DNA from: an uncultured Lachnospiraceae bacterium | GTDB taxonomy: Bacteria; Bacillota; Clostridia; Lachnospirales; Lachnospiraceae | Length of the DNA: 64,000 nt | Direction: 5' to 3' | NCBI GenBank assembly: GCA_934351255.1 | Contig: CAKRJH010000002.1 | Span: 192,942-256,941 of the forward strand | Shown: positions 1 through 9,087 of the stretch, piece by piece | Layout: each line of letters begins with the position of its first letter | How positions within the stretch are numbered: the stretch's first letter is position 1 | Made by a program: the position numbers and the translations under genes | The notes under the pieces: generated by a model | Database searches by the model: none | The model's input: the letters and a program-made list of their open reading frames with translations, nothing else | What the model was told of the DNA's origin: nothing

Positions 1-368
1 CGGTTTCCGATGATTATGATCTGATCGCCCTGCTCCGATCTTTCCCGCACGATCCGATGGATCTTGCTCACAAACGGACAGGTGGCATCCACAACCTTCA
101 CGCCGTAGGATTCCAGTTCGTCATATACCTGTTTCTCCACCCCATGGGAGCGGATGATCACAGTGGCATCCGGCTCATCCTTCACCTCGGCAGGAGACCC
201 GATCACATGGACACCGTGGCGTTCCATATCCTCTACCACCTGTTCATTGTGGATGATCGGTCCCAGCGTATAGACATGCCCACCGTTCTCTGCCTCCCGG
301 TACACCATATCCACCGCGCGCTTTACTCCGAAGCAGAATCCCGCACTTTTCGCTACTGTTACCTTCAT
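1..368 (-). CDS. ispH: 4-hydroxy-3-methylbut-2-enyl diphosphate reductase, N-terminal part (cut by window edge)
   Basis: The first 122 or so residues of IspH (LytB), the iron-sulfur enzyme that reduces HMBPP to IPP and DMAPP in the last step of the MEP isoprenoid pathway. Reading the minus strand gives MKVTVAKSAGFCFGVKRAV, the family N-terminus with the first cluster-binding cysteine (GFCFGV), then GPIIHNEQVV, RSHGV and DATCPFV with the second conserved cysteine. The ATG overlaps the TGA of cmk by 4 bases (ATGA), so the two are translationally coupled. The C-terminal half lies outside the window. In many Clostridia IspH is fused to ribosomal protein S1 domains; that cannot be judged here. Confidence 0.93.
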   Translation of the reverse strand, partial: MKVTVAKSAGFCFGVKRAVDMVYREAENGGHVYTLGPIIHNEQVVEDMERHGVHVIGSPAEVKDEPDATVIIRSHGVEKQVYDELESYGVKVVDATCPFVSKIHRIVRERSEQGDQIIIIGN

Positions 369-1030
369 GCCTTCTTCTCCTCAAAGATCCGGATGATCTC
401 CTCGACCACCTCCTTGATCGTCATGTCGGAGGAATCCACCAGCACGGCATCCTCGGCCTGACACAGCGGAGAGACCTCACGGTGCATATCCTGATAATCC
501 CTCTTCTCAATATCAGCCTCGATCTCTGAGAGATCTGCCTGCATGCCCTTTTCGATCTGCTCCTTATAACGTCTTGTGGCACGCTCCTTCACGCTGGCCG
601 TCAGATAGATCTTGGCGTCAGCATCCGGAAGGACACAGGTCCCAATGTCCCTTCCATCCATGATCACATTCTGCTCTGCGGCAAGCTGCTTTTGCAGGCT
701 GACCAGTTTCTCCCGCACCTTTGGATACTGTGACACCTTCGATGTCATCAAGCTGACCTGCTCGGTGCGGATATAGGCGTTGACATTCTCCCCGTTGAGA
801 AGCACCTGCTGCTCACCGTCCTGGTACTCGATGGTAACCCGGATGTCCGGACATGCCGCCTCAACCGCCTGCTGATCCTCACTGCTGATGTCATGCTGCA
901 GAAAATAATATGCCATCGCGCGGTACATCGCTCCTGTATCTACATAGACAAAGCCAAGTTCTGCCGCCACTTTTCTGGCAATAGTGCTCTTGCCGGCTCC
1001 CGCCGGACCATCAATCGCAATATTATACAT
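365..1030 (-). CDS. cmk: Cytidylate kinase
   Basis: Phosphorylates CMP and dCMP with ATP in pyrimidine nucleotide salvage in the cytoplasm. The 221-residue product has the usual length. It shows the P-loop GPAGAGKST at residues 8-16, the DTGAMYRA motif just after residue 30, and the DGRDIGT segment of the NMP-binding region. The start ATG is followed by YNIAIDGP as in family members. It lies upstream of ispH with a 4-base overlap, the conserved cmk-ispH pairing of Clostridia, and 21 bases downstream of the flavoprotein gene, so the run is probably one operon. Confidence 0.95.
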   Translation of the reverse strand: MYNIAIDGPAGAGKSTIARKVAAELGFVYVDTGAMYRAMAYYFLQHDISSEDQQAVEAACPDIRVTIEYQDGEQQVLLNGENVNAYIRTEQVSLMTSKVSQYPKVREKLVSLQKQLAAEQNVIMDGRDIGTCVLPDADAKIYLTASVKERATRRYKEQIEKGMQADLSEIEADIEKRDYQDMHREVSPLCQAEDAVLVDSSDMTIKEVVEEIIRIFEEKKA

Positions 1031-1051
1031 ATCACTCGTTTCCTTTCCATG

Positions 1052-2278
1052 TTATGAAATTGAGATTCCTGCGAGATACCCGGTCGACCAGGCAATCTGC
1101 AGATTATATCCTCCGGTCACCGCATCCAGATCCAGCACCTCGCCCGCAAAATACAGGCCCGGAAGCCGCTTGGACTGCATGGTCGCCGGATCCACATCCC
1201 GGACACTGACTCCGCCGTGGGTGATGATCGCCTCATTGTATCCACGAGGCCCGGCCACGGTCAGTCTGAAATGCTTGATCAGATTGCAGAGTGCGGCTCT
1301 CTCCTGTCTGGTCACGCTGTTGACCGGCTTGTCCGGATCGATCCGGCTCAATAAGACGATCTCAGGAACCATCTTGGCAGGAAGAAGTCTGCCCAGAGAA
1401 TTCTTGAAATGCATATTGGGTGCCGCTGCAAAGTCACGCAGGATCCTCTCGTCAAGCTGCTTCTCGGACAATGCCGGTTTCATGTCGATCTCCAGTTCGA
1501 TACGTTTGGCGGACAGCCCTGCCAGTATGGTACTGGCAGACAGAACCAGAGGACCGCTCACTCCAAAATGGGTAAACAGCATCTCCCCCTGCTCCCGGAA
1601 CTTCAGGTTCCCGTCCGCGTACATGGAGAGCAGCACATTGCGCAGGGAAAGTCCCTGCATCCTTGCCGCAGCGTCCTCACAGACATTCATCGGCACAAGG
1701 CTTGGCACGGGTTTCACCATGTGATGCCCGGTCTTCTCTGCCATCTGATATCCATCTCCGGTGCTTCCCGTGGATGGATAGGAAAGGCCTCCTGTCGCCA
1801 CCACCACTGCCTGCGCCGGAATCATCGTTCCGTCCTCCAGCATGACACCGCTCACGTGTCCATCCTGCCGACACACCTCGGCCACCCTGGTATCGAGACG
1901 CACCTCTACGCCCCGTTTCTTCATGGCATCCCGCAGGGTATCGATCACATCAAAGGAACGATCCGATTCGGGGAACACACGGTTTCCCCTCTCCGTCTTC
2001 AGTCTCAGTCCCTCGTCCTCCAGAAACTGCATCATGCGCTGGCTGTCAAAGCTGTAGAACGCACTGTACAAAAACTTTGGATTGCTCACAGTATGGTTCA
2101 GCAGATTTTCCACATCACTGTCATTGGTGACATTACAGCGGCCTTTTCCCGTGATCACCAGCTTTTTGCCAAGTCGTCCGTTCTTCTCGAGCACGGTCAC
2201 CCGGTGTCCGATATCTGCCGCACTGATGGCTGCCATCATCCCCGCGGCCCCGCCGCCTATTACGATCACTTTGCTCAT
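1052..2278 (-). CDS. BaiN/RdsA-family NAD(P)/FAD-dependent oxidoreductase (HI0933-like)
   Basis: Flavoprotein of the HI0933 family, 408 residues. The N-terminal dinucleotide-binding motif GGGAAG is at residues 8-13, followed by VLEKNGRLGKKLVITGKGRC, a family signature. The C-terminus carries the second FAD contact region (GLYFAGEVLDLDAVTGGYN). Bile acid dehydroxylation (BaiN) and other roles have been proposed for members; most are uncharacterised, so the substrate is unknown. The ATG overlaps the pgsA stop by one base (TAATG). Cytoplasmic, no signal peptide. It is a stable neighbour of cmk in Clostridia rather than part of a bile-acid operon, so I do not claim a bile-acid role. Confidence 0.88.
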   Translation of the reverse strand: MSKVIVIGGGAAGMMAAISAADIGHRVTVLEKNGRLGKKLVITGKGRCNVTNDSDVENLLNHTVSNPKFLYSAFYSFDSQRMMQFLEDEGLRLKTERGNRVFPESDRSFDVIDTLRDAMKKRGVEVRLDTRVAEVCRQDGHVSGVMLEDGTMIPAQAVVVATGGLSYPSTGSTGDGYQMAEKTGHHMVKPVPSLVPMNVCEDAAARMQGLSLRNVLLSMYADGNLKFREQGEMLFTHFGVSGPLVLSASTILAGLSAKRIELEIDMKPALSEKQLDERILRDFAAAPNMHFKNSLGRLLPAKMVPEIVLLSRIDPDKPVNSVTRQERAALCNLIKHFRLTVAGPRGYNEAIITHGGVSVRDVDPATMQSKRLPGLYFAGEVLDLDAVTGGYNLQIAWSTGYLAGISIS

Positions 2279-2820
2279 TACATTGCTCCATCCTGCATTA
2301 CATTCCAGTTTTTCACCAGATAATCAATCAGAGAAACCACGGTAAGGATCAATGCCAGATAGATCAGCACCTGTCCAACCCAGTACATCACGGTTCCCGG
2401 GAACTGGAAGATCAGGACGATCGCCATGATCATCTGTACGATGGTCTTGCTCTTGCCCCACCAACTTGCCGCAATGACAATGCCTGCGTCTGATGCCACA
2501 AGTCGGAATCCGCTGATCACAAACTCACGGCTGATGATCACGATCACCACCCAGGCCGGCATAACGCCGGTGGCCACAAAACAGATCAGTGCCGAACTCA
2601 CCAGCAGCTTGTCCGCCAGCGGATCCATAAATTTACCGAAGTTGGACACCAGATTGTATTTTCTGGCAATGTAGCCGTCCAACGTGTCTGTCAGACTGGC
2701 CACGATAAAGATGGCTGCCGCAATGTAATTGTGAAACGGAATCTGGTGCACCAGCATGGCAACCACAAAAAACGGGATCAATACAACACGGAACATGGTT
2801 ATTTTATTGGGTAAATTCAT
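2278..2820 (-). CDS. pgsA: CDP-diacylglycerol--glycerol-3-phosphate 3-phosphatidyltransferase
   Basis: Makes phosphatidylglycerol phosphate from CDP-diacylglycerol and glycerol-3-phosphate, the committed step to phosphatidylglycerol and cardiolipin. The CDP-alcohol phosphotransferase motif is complete: D45, D48-G49, A52-R53, G62, D66 and D70. Several hydrophobic membrane segments run through the 180 residues. I place the start at the ATG that overlaps the rimO TGA by one base, because AGGAGG lies 7 bases upstream; an in-frame GTG one codon earlier is less well placed. Coupled to rimO upstream and the flavoprotein downstream. Confidence 0.94.
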   Translation of the reverse strand: MNLPNKITMFRVVLIPFFVVAMLVHQIPFHNYIAAAIFIVASLTDTLDGYIARKYNLVSNFGKFMDPLADKLLVSSALICFVATGVMPAWVVIVIISREFVISGFRLVASDAGIVIAASWWGKSKTIVQMIMAIVLIFQFPGTVMYWVGQVLIYLALILTVVSLIDYLVKNWNVMQDGAM

Positions 2821-4190
2821 CACTCTTCCTCCTCATAAGCCTCGTGATCCACCTCCGCGATCAAGTCATACTGATCGGCTGAGGTGATCGTTACATGTAA
2901 AAAATCTCCGGAAACCAGATGCCACGGTGTCGATACAAACACATATCCATCCACCTCGGGAGCATCCATATAAGTTCTGGCGATATAGACGCCTTCCTCC
3001 GGAAGTTCTCCCTCGATCATAACCTCGAGTTTTCTGCCGATCATCCCTGCAGCATGCTCAAATGCAATCTCCTGCTGCAATGCCATGATCTCATCTTTTC
3101 TCGCTTCCTTGACGTCCTCCGGAATTTGATCTTCCATCTCGGCAGCCGGTGTGTCTTCCTCCTTGGAATAGCCAAACACGCCGAGACGTTCAAAGCGCAT
3201 CTGCCGAACAAACTCCTTGAGTTCCTCAAACTCTTCCCGCGTCTCTCCCGGAAATCCGGTGATCAGTGTCGTGCGCAGCACGATGTCCGGAATCTCACGC
3301 CGGAGCAGCGCGATCTTTTCCATCAGCTGTGCCTTGTTTGTCCAACGTCCCATCCGTCTCAGGATATCATCGCTTCCATGCTGGATCGGGATATCCAGAT
3401 AATGACAGACTTTCGGCAGCCGCTTGATCGCCTGTACCAGTTCCATGGTGATCTCCTCGGGGTAACAGTACAGAATGCGGATCCAACGCAGTTCTTCCAG
3501 TTCCGACAATGCCTCCAGAAGCTGTGGCAGACTTTTCTTTCCGTAGAGATCCGTGCCGTACAGCGTTGTCTCCTGGGCTACCAGGATCAGTTCCTTCGCT
3601 CCGTTTTCCACCAGATGTCTGGCCTGTTGCACCAGATTCTCCATCGGCACGCTGCGGTAATGTCCACGCACCTTCGGGATAATGCAGTAGGTACAGTTTT
3701 TGTCACAGCCCTCCGCGATCTTCAGGTACGCATAATACCCACCGGTCATGCTGTCACGCCCGACATCCGGTGTCGGCAGATAATCAATACTGCGCAGGCT
3801 TTCGACTGGCTCATATGCCTGCGACTGTGTCTTCTTTTCTTTCAGGGCCTTTTGGATCGCATCCACCAGGCCCTCATATCCCATCGTGCCGATGATCACA
3901 TCGACCTCCGGGATCTGTTCCTTGATCTCCTCGTGGTAACGCTGCGCCAGACACCCTGCTGCCACCAGCAGCCGGCAGCGTCCATTCTCCTTATATCCTG
4001 CCAGTTCCAGCAGTGTGTTAATGCTCTCCTCCTTGGCATCCCCGATAAAGCAGCAGGTATTTACCACTATGATATCGGCCTGTTCTTCCTCATTGGTGAT
4101 CACAAAATCATGCCTTCTAAGGTCTGAGATCATCATCTCACTGTCTACCAGGTTCTTGTCACATCCCAGTGATACAAAGTATATATTCAC
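2820..4190 (-). CDS. rimO: Ribosomal protein S12 methylthiotransferase RimO
   Basis: Radical-SAM methylthiotransferase that adds a methylthio group to the conserved Asp of ribosomal protein S12. Order of domains: N-terminal methylthiotransferase domain with cluster cysteines C10, C46 and C80; radical SAM core with C162-x3-C166-x2-C169; C-terminal TRAM domain (about residues 380-445). The N-terminus NIYFVSLGCDKNLVDSE is typical of RimO rather than MiaB. The start codon is GTG with GGAG eight bases upstream. Length 456 residues, slightly above the usual 440. The rimO-pgsA pair is common in Firmicutes. Confidence 0.94.
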   Translation of the reverse strand: MNIYFVSLGCDKNLVDSEMMISDLRRHDFVITNEEEQADIIVVNTCCFIGDAKEESINTLLELAGYKENGRCRLLVAAGCLAQRYHEEIKEQIPEVDVIIGTMGYEGLVDAIQKALKEKKTQSQAYEPVESLRSIDYLPTPDVGRDSMTGGYYAYLKIAEGCDKNCTYCIIPKVRGHYRSVPMENLVQQARHLVENGAKELILVAQETTLYGTDLYGKKSLPQLLEALSELEELRWIRILYCYPEEITMELVQAIKRLPKVCHYLDIPIQHGSDDILRRMGRWTNKAQLMEKIALLRREIPDIVLRTTLITGFPGETREEFEELKEFVRQMRFERLGVFGYSKEEDTPAAEMEDQIPEDVKEARKDEIMALQQEIAFEHAAGMIGRKLEVMIEGELPEEGVYIARTYMDAPEVDGYVFVSTPWHLVSGDFLHVTITSADQYDLIAEVDHEAYEEEE

Positions 4191-4210
4191 GTTTCTTTCT
4201 CCAACTCTCT

Positions 4211-5056
4211 TTACTTCTTCATCAGGGCAGCTTCCACACAGTTGTTCATCAGCATGGCGATCGTCATCGGCCCTACGCCGCCCGGCACCGGTGTGATTGC
4301 ACCAGCAACCGGCTCCACAGAGTCAAAATCCACGTCACCGCAGAGTTTTCCATTGTCCTGACGGTGGATTCCCACATCAATGACAGCAGCTCCTTCCTTG
4401 ACATAGCTTGCATCGATAAATTTCGGTCTTCCCAGAGCTACCACAAGCACATCCGCGCGCTTTGTCACCTCGCGCAGATCCGCGGTATGGGAATGACAGG
4501 TGGTCACCGTTCCATTTTCACGCAGCAGCAGCATGGACATTGGCTTGCCTACAATGTTGCTTCGTCCGACCACCACACATTCCTTGCCGTCGATCCGGAT
4601 GCCGGAACGTTTCAGAAGCTGGATCACACCGGCCGGAGTACAGGACACAAATCCCTTCTCTCCAATGCTCAGACGCCCCACGCTCTCCGGGTGGAATCCA
4701 TCTACATCCTTATCCGGAGATATCGTACGGATGACCATATCCTCGTCAATGTGCTTCGGCAGTGGAAGCTGTACCAGGATGCCGTCCACATCGTCACGCT
4801 CATTGAGCTCACGCACCAGCGAAAGCAGTTCCTCCTGCGTGGTCTCCTCCGGCAGTTCATATGCCAGGGAACGGATTCCCACGTACTCACATGCCTTCTT
4901 TTTATTGCCTACATACACGGTGGATGCCGGATCCTCACCGACCTGGATCACTGCCAGGGTAATCTCCACACCCTCCTGTTTCAGGGCTGCCACCTGTTCT
5001 TTTAATTCATCCTTAATCTCTGCGGAAATCCTCTTTCCATCAATTCTTTCTGCCAT
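4211..5056 (-). CDS. folD: Bifunctional methylenetetrahydrofolate dehydrogenase/cyclohydrolase
   Basis: Interconverts methylene-THF, methenyl-THF and 10-formyl-THF for one-carbon metabolism in the cytoplasm. The 281-residue product has the catalytic YVGNK (Y48 to K52) followed by KKACEYVGI, the VDGILVQLPLP segment, and the C-terminal Rossmann part with GRSNIVGKP and the PVPGGVGPMT signature. The frame is open for 13 more codons upstream, but the ATG chosen here has AAGGAG six bases ahead and matches the family N-terminus (AERIDGKRISAEI). It precedes rimO by about 20 bases, likely co-transcribed. Confidence 0.95.
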   Translation of the reverse strand: MAERIDGKRISAEIKDELKEQVAALKQEGVEITLAVIQVGEDPASTVYVGNKKKACEYVGIRSLAYELPEETTQEELLSLVRELNERDDVDGILVQLPLPKHIDEDMVIRTISPDKDVDGFHPESVGRLSIGEKGFVSCTPAGVIQLLKRSGIRIDGKECVVVGRSNIVGKPMSMLLLRENGTVTTCHSHTADLREVTKRADVLVVALGRPKFIDASYVKEGAAVIDVGIHRQDNGKLCGDVDFDSVEPVAGAITPVPGGVGPMTIAMLMNNCVEAALMKK

Positions 5057-5100
5057 AATTTTGTCTCCTTTCTCTGTCGTGTCCTTTGATGTCATATAAA

Positions 5101-6705
5101 TTATACCTTAAAGATGCTTCCTCCGACAAATTCCCGCATCAGGGAATTCTTCGGGATCACATCGGTACTCACTCCGATAAAATAATCCAGGAATTTGAGC
5201 AGTCTCTTTGCTTCTTCATACTCCGGCATCTCCTTTGGAATGCCAAACAGGATTGACTCCGCAAATGGCTTGATCACTGCCAGCTCATAGATCAGGCCGG
5301 AGTTAAACATCACATCTGCCTCCTCCTGAAACGGGAAGATATATTTGTCTTCGCCACGGCGTACCGACGGCCACATGCCGATCGTCACCGCTGCGGAAGA
5401 CCCTCTCGTTCTGGCATCTCTTACCATCCGGCGCAGAAGTCGTCCGTCTGTCGTCGGAATGCGGTTATGTTCATCAATGTTAAGCTGCGTCAGCGCACTG
5501 ATATAAATCTTAAATTTATTTTCCTTCGGGAGGGCATAGGACATTTTTTCATTCAGTCCGTGGATTCCCTCGATCACCAGAATATCATCCTCTCCAAGCT
5601 GCAGGAAATCTCCCTGATACTCTCTTTTGCCCACCAGGAAGTTAAAGTATGGAAGCTCCACCCGCTTCCCCTCCAGAAGATCTACCATATCCCTATTGAA
5701 CTTCTCGACGTCAATCGCCTCCAGGCATTCAAAATCATACTTCCCATTTTCATCTTTCGGCGTATCCTTACGGTCTTTGAAATAATTGTCCAGTGCGATC
5801 GGGTGCGGCTTTAAGCCCAGCGTCCGAAGCTGGATACTCAGTCTGTGAGAAAATGAGGTCTTTCCGGAGGAAGACGGTCCCGCGATCATAACAAACTTTT
5901 TATTGCCCTCGCTTGCGATCTGCTCAGCGATCGCACCGATCTTTTTCTCCTGAAGCGCCTCCTGTACCAGGATCAGATCGGTAATGCCTCCCTCGGTGAT
6001 CACTTTATTGAGCGCTCCCACACTGTCCACCTGCATCATCTCGCCCCAGCGGGCAGACTCCTGCAGCGTGGCAAACAGTTTCGGACTGTCCACAAACTTG
6101 CCCACCTTCTCCGGCGTTTTCGCCCCGGGAAGCACCAGCAAAAAACCATCCTGATATGCCTGCAGATGAAAATATTTCAGGATTCCGGTGGACACCGGCA
6201 TATATCCGTAAAAATAATCGCAGTATCCTTCCAGCTCATATACATTGACATTCGAGCAGCGCCGGTATGTAAACAGACGGCTCTTGTCATCCATCCCGCG
6301 TTCTGCAAACAACTTCACCGCATCTCTGGTGTGGATCGTCTTCTTGAGGATCGGCCGGTCACTGTTTACCAGTTCCCGCATGGTTTCCTCCACCTGGGCC
6401 AGAAACGCGTCATCCACCGATGCGCCCTCCAGCAGGCAATAATAACTGTCCCCCAGCTTGTGCCGGATCGTCACCTTCACCTGCGTGTCTCCGCCACAGA
6501 CCCTGTCAATCGCGCAAAGCATCAACAGCTTTACTCCGCGTACATACGTCAGATGGCCGCTGACTGAAGCAGTCGTCAGAAACGTCACCTCAGTTTCATC
6601 GGGGCACTCCTGTCCGAGTTCGATCAGACGGCTTCCGTCTCTGGCCAGAATAATGTCATGTTCATACTGGGAAGCCTGTATCTGTGCTAACTGTGCGTAT
6701 GTCAT
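5101..6705 (-). CDS. Uridine kinase-like nucleoside kinase with ThrRS-like N-terminal region
   Basis: A 534-residue protein with two parts: an N-terminal half resembling the TGS/second-additional-domain region of threonyl-tRNA synthetase (GRERGMD-like segment AERGMDDKSRLFTYRR), and a C-terminal uridine kinase/phosphoribulokinase-type P-loop domain with GPSSSGKT at 276-283 and DNYFKDR about 30 residues later. This fused architecture is common in Clostridia, Thermotoga and Bacteroidetes. The natural nucleoside is not evident from sequence. The ATG has TTGGAGG seven bases upstream. It ends about 45 bases before folD. Confidence 0.87.
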   Translation of the reverse strand: MTYAQLAQIQASQYEHDIILARDGSRLIELGQECPDETEVTFLTTASVSGHLTYVRGVKLLMLCAIDRVCGGDTQVKVTIRHKLGDSYYCLLEGASVDDAFLAQVEETMRELVNSDRPILKKTIHTRDAVKLFAERGMDDKSRLFTYRRCSNVNVYELEGYCDYFYGYMPVSTGILKYFHLQAYQDGFLLVLPGAKTPEKVGKFVDSPKLFATLQESARWGEMMQVDSVGALNKVITEGGITDLILVQEALQEKKIGAIAEQIASEGNKKFVMIAGPSSSGKTSFSHRLSIQLRTLGLKPHPIALDNYFKDRKDTPKDENGKYDFECLEAIDVEKFNRDMVDLLEGKRVELPYFNFLVGKREYQGDFLQLGEDDILVIEGIHGLNEKMSYALPKENKFKIYISALTQLNIDEHNRIPTTDGRLLRRMVRDARTRGSSAAVTIGMWPSVRRGEDKYIFPFQEEADVMFNSGLIYELAVIKPFAESILFGIPKEMPEYEEAKRLLKFLDYFIGVSTDVIPKNSLMREFVGGSIFKV

Positions 6706-6719
6706 ATCTGCCCTCCAAT

Positions 6720-7418
6720 CTAAGCCCTCATCCGTATCAGCAGATCCTGGATCTGTTCCTTTTGCCGCGACAGCTGTCGAAACTGCTCCTCCGCCTGTTC
6801 ACTCAGCCCATCGTCAGGCATCCTCTCCAGGATCCCTGCCAGACGGTTTCGTTCTTTTTCCAGATATTCCACCAGAACCGGATGTTTTCTGTCTATCAGA
6901 TCTTTGCCATATGTATATTCCTCTTCACGGAAAAAATGCTGCTCTCCGGGTACTGCATGGATGACCACGTAGTATTTTCCCTGATCGAGAAGCATCTCCT
7001 CACGGTCTATGGCAAAGCCGGACTCCTGTATCTTCAGTCTCACAAGATGGTTTTCAGACTGAGGGGACAATACCAGTTCCCGGCACGACCGCACCACATC
7101 CTCCCCGCGTTCCAGGATCCGGCGCATCAACGCGCCTCCCATTCCGCTGATCAGGATCGTGTCTGCCTCGCCGGCTGTCAGTCCTTCCAGTCCATCCGAC
7201 AGCCGTGTCTCAATCCGATCTTCCATCTCATATTGTGCAATATGTTCCCTCGCTCTCTCTATCGGTCCCGGATTGATGTCCATGGCAACCGCCTTTTTCG
7301 CAAGGTCTTTTTGTACCAGAAAGATTGAGGTAAATCCGTGATCGCATCCCACATCGGCAACCACGCCTCCGGACTGCACCATTCCGGCCACAGTCTCCAG
7401 TCTTTTCGATAACTGCAT
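6720..7418 (-). CDS. trmK: tRNA (adenine(22)-N(1))-methyltransferase
   Basis: SAM-dependent methyltransferase forming m1A22 in bacterial tRNA. The 232-residue product has motif I as ADVGCDHG at residues 21-28, then LVQKDLAKKAVAMDINPGP, and the family ISGMGG motif near residue 110. A coiled-coil-like charged C-terminus follows (EQAEEQFRQLSRQKEQ). Immediately downstream of rpoD (4 bases between genes), the arrangement seen across Firmicutes (dnaG-rpoD-trmK). ATG with TTGGAG seven bases upstream. Confidence 0.93.
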   Translation of the reverse strand: MQLSKRLETVAGMVQSGGVVADVGCDHGFTSIFLVQKDLAKKAVAMDINPGPIERAREHIAQYEMEDRIETRLSDGLEGLTAGEADTILISGMGGALMRRILERGEDVVRSCRELVLSPQSENHLVRLKIQESGFAIDREEMLLDQGKYYVVIHAVPGEQHFFREEEYTYGKDLIDRKHPVLVEYLEKERNRLAGILERMPDDGLSEQAEEQFRQLSRQKEQIQDLLIRMRA

Positions 7419-7422
7419 GGTA

Positions 7423-9048
7423 TTACTCCAAATAATCTCTGAGTTTACGGCTGCGGCTCGGATGTCTCAGTTTACGCAGTGCTTTGGCCTCGATCTGACG
7501 GATGCGCTCACGGGTTACCTTGAACTCTTTGCCGACTTCCTCCAGGGTACGTGCACGTCCGTCTTCCAGACCAAAACGAAGTTTGAGTACCTTCTGCTCT
7601 CTCTCCGTCAATGTCATAAGCACCTCATTTAACTGCTCGCGAAGCAGAGTGTATGCGGCTGCCTCAGCAGGTACCGGCACATTGTCATCCTGGATGAAAT
7701 CTCCCAGATGGCTGTCTTCCTCCTCACCGATTGGTGTCTCCAGAGAAACCGGCTCCAGTGAAATCTTCTGGATCTCACGCACTCTCTCCACCGGCATATG
7801 CATCTGTTCTGCAATTTCCTCCGGTTTCGGATCTCTTCCAAGTTCCTGCAAAAGCTGTCTTTGTACTCTCACAAATTTATTGATGGTTTCCACCATATGC
7901 ACCGGAATACGGATGGTTCTCGCCTGATCTGCGATTGCACGTGTGATTGCCTGACGGATCCACCATGTCGCATAGGTCGAGAATTTGTAGCCCTTCTTGT
8001 AATCAAACTTCTCAACCGCCTTGATCAGACCGAGATTTCCCTCCTGGATCAGATCCAGGAAGAGCATGCCTCTTCCCACATATCTCTTGGCAATGCTGAC
8101 AACCAGTCGGAGGTTTGCCTCTGCCAGACGTTTCTTTGCCTCCGGATCGCCTTCCTCCATGCGCTTCGCCAGCTCGACCTCCTGCTCTGCAGTCAGCAGA
8201 GGAACTTTTCCGATCTCTTTTAAGTACATACGAACCGGATCCTCGATGCTGACACCATCCGGCACGATCATGTCAATGTTCTCAATCTCCTCATCATCCA
8301 CCGGATCTTCATTTTCCATCTCCAGGATAATATCGTCATCGACATCGTCGTGATCCTCGGAAATCCGCAGCACATCAATGCCACTCTGCTCAAGATATTC
8401 GATCACCATCTCCACGCGGGCCGCATCCAGCTCCATGTCGCCAAAGAAATTGTTGATCTCCTGCAGTTCCAGCACATTTTTACGGCTCTTGGCCAGCTCC
8501 TTGAGGCTCGCCAGTTTCTCCTGGAATTTTGCTTTTTCCTGTTCAGGAGTTAATTCCTTAGCGGCTGCCTTTTTGGTTCCCTTCGTGGATTTGGCTGTCT
8601 TCTTTGACTTGTCCGTAGCAGACGCTTTGGCTGACTCTGTCTTTTTCGTCGTCTTTGCTGCCGGCTTTTTGGCGGTACTGCTCTTTGTGGCAGTCTTTTT
8701 GCTGCCGGAAGCCTTTTTCTCCGTTGCTTTTTCTGTTGTTTTCTCTTCCACACTCTTCGCGTCTGCCTTGGCTGCCTGCGCGTTCTTGGCTGTCGTCTTT
8801 GTCGCAGCCTTCTTTCTGGTGGCGACCTTCTTTGGTGTTTCCTTGGTTTCCTCGGTTACAGTCTCCCCGGATGCAGCAGTTTCCTTTGTGTCCTGTTCCT
8901 TCTTTTTGGAGGCAGCACTTTTGCTGGCAGCCGTCTTCTTTGCGGTTGTCTTCGCCGTGGTCTTCTTTTTTGCCGCGGTGGATTTTGTTGCTGTCGTCTT
9001 CGTGGTCTTCTTGATCTCTTCCACTTCCTGCTTCTTCTCTGTAGCCAT
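7423..9048 (-). CDS. rpoD: Housekeeping RNA polymerase sigma factor with long Lys/Ala/Thr-rich N-terminal extension
   Basis: Primary sigma-70 factor, 541 residues against about 370 in Bacillus SigA. Residues 1-165 are almost only Lys, Ala, Thr, Ser and Glu in KKTTAKT-type runs, like histone H1 tails. Residues about 166-230 look like region 1.1, 231-262 is acidic, and region 1.2 begins at DPVRMYLKEIG (near 270). Regions 2 (FLDLIQEGNLGLIKAV, FSTYATWWIRQAI), 3 and 4 (EVGKEFKVTRERIRQIE) are intact. ATG with AGGAAGTAAGTT upstream. Sits between dnaG and trmK, the conserved macromolecular synthesis order. The extension is coded by 8554-9048. Confidence 0.96.
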   Translation of the reverse strand: MATEKKQEVEEIKKTTKTTATKSTAAKKKTTAKTTAKKTAASKSAASKKKEQDTKETAASGETVTEETKETPKKVATRKKAATKTTAKNAQAAKADAKSVEEKTTEKATEKKASGSKKTATKSSTAKKPAAKTTKKTESAKASATDKSKKTAKSTKGTKKAAAKELTPEQEKAKFQEKLASLKELAKSRKNVLELQEINNFFGDMELDAARVEMVIEYLEQSGIDVLRISEDHDDVDDDIILEMENEDPVDDEEIENIDMIVPDGVSIEDPVRMYLKEIGKVPLLTAEQEVELAKRMEEGDPEAKKRLAEANLRLVVSIAKRYVGRGMLFLDLIQEGNLGLIKAVEKFDYKKGYKFSTYATWWIRQAITRAIADQARTIRIPVHMVETINKFVRVQRQLLQELGRDPKPEEIAEQMHMPVERVREIQKISLEPVSLETPIGEEEDSHLGDFIQDDNVPVPAEAAAYTLLREQLNEVLMTLTEREQKVLKLRFGLEDGRARTLEEVGKEFKVTRERIRQIEAKALRKLRHPSRSRKLRDYLE

Positions 9049-9087
9049 AACTTACTTCCTTTCCTTTTGTGCTTTACATTCTCCATA

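Noticed and set aside
1052..2278. Bile-acid 7-dehydroxylation gene baiN
   Set aside because: Family-level similarity only; no bai operon is near, so the specific role is not supported.
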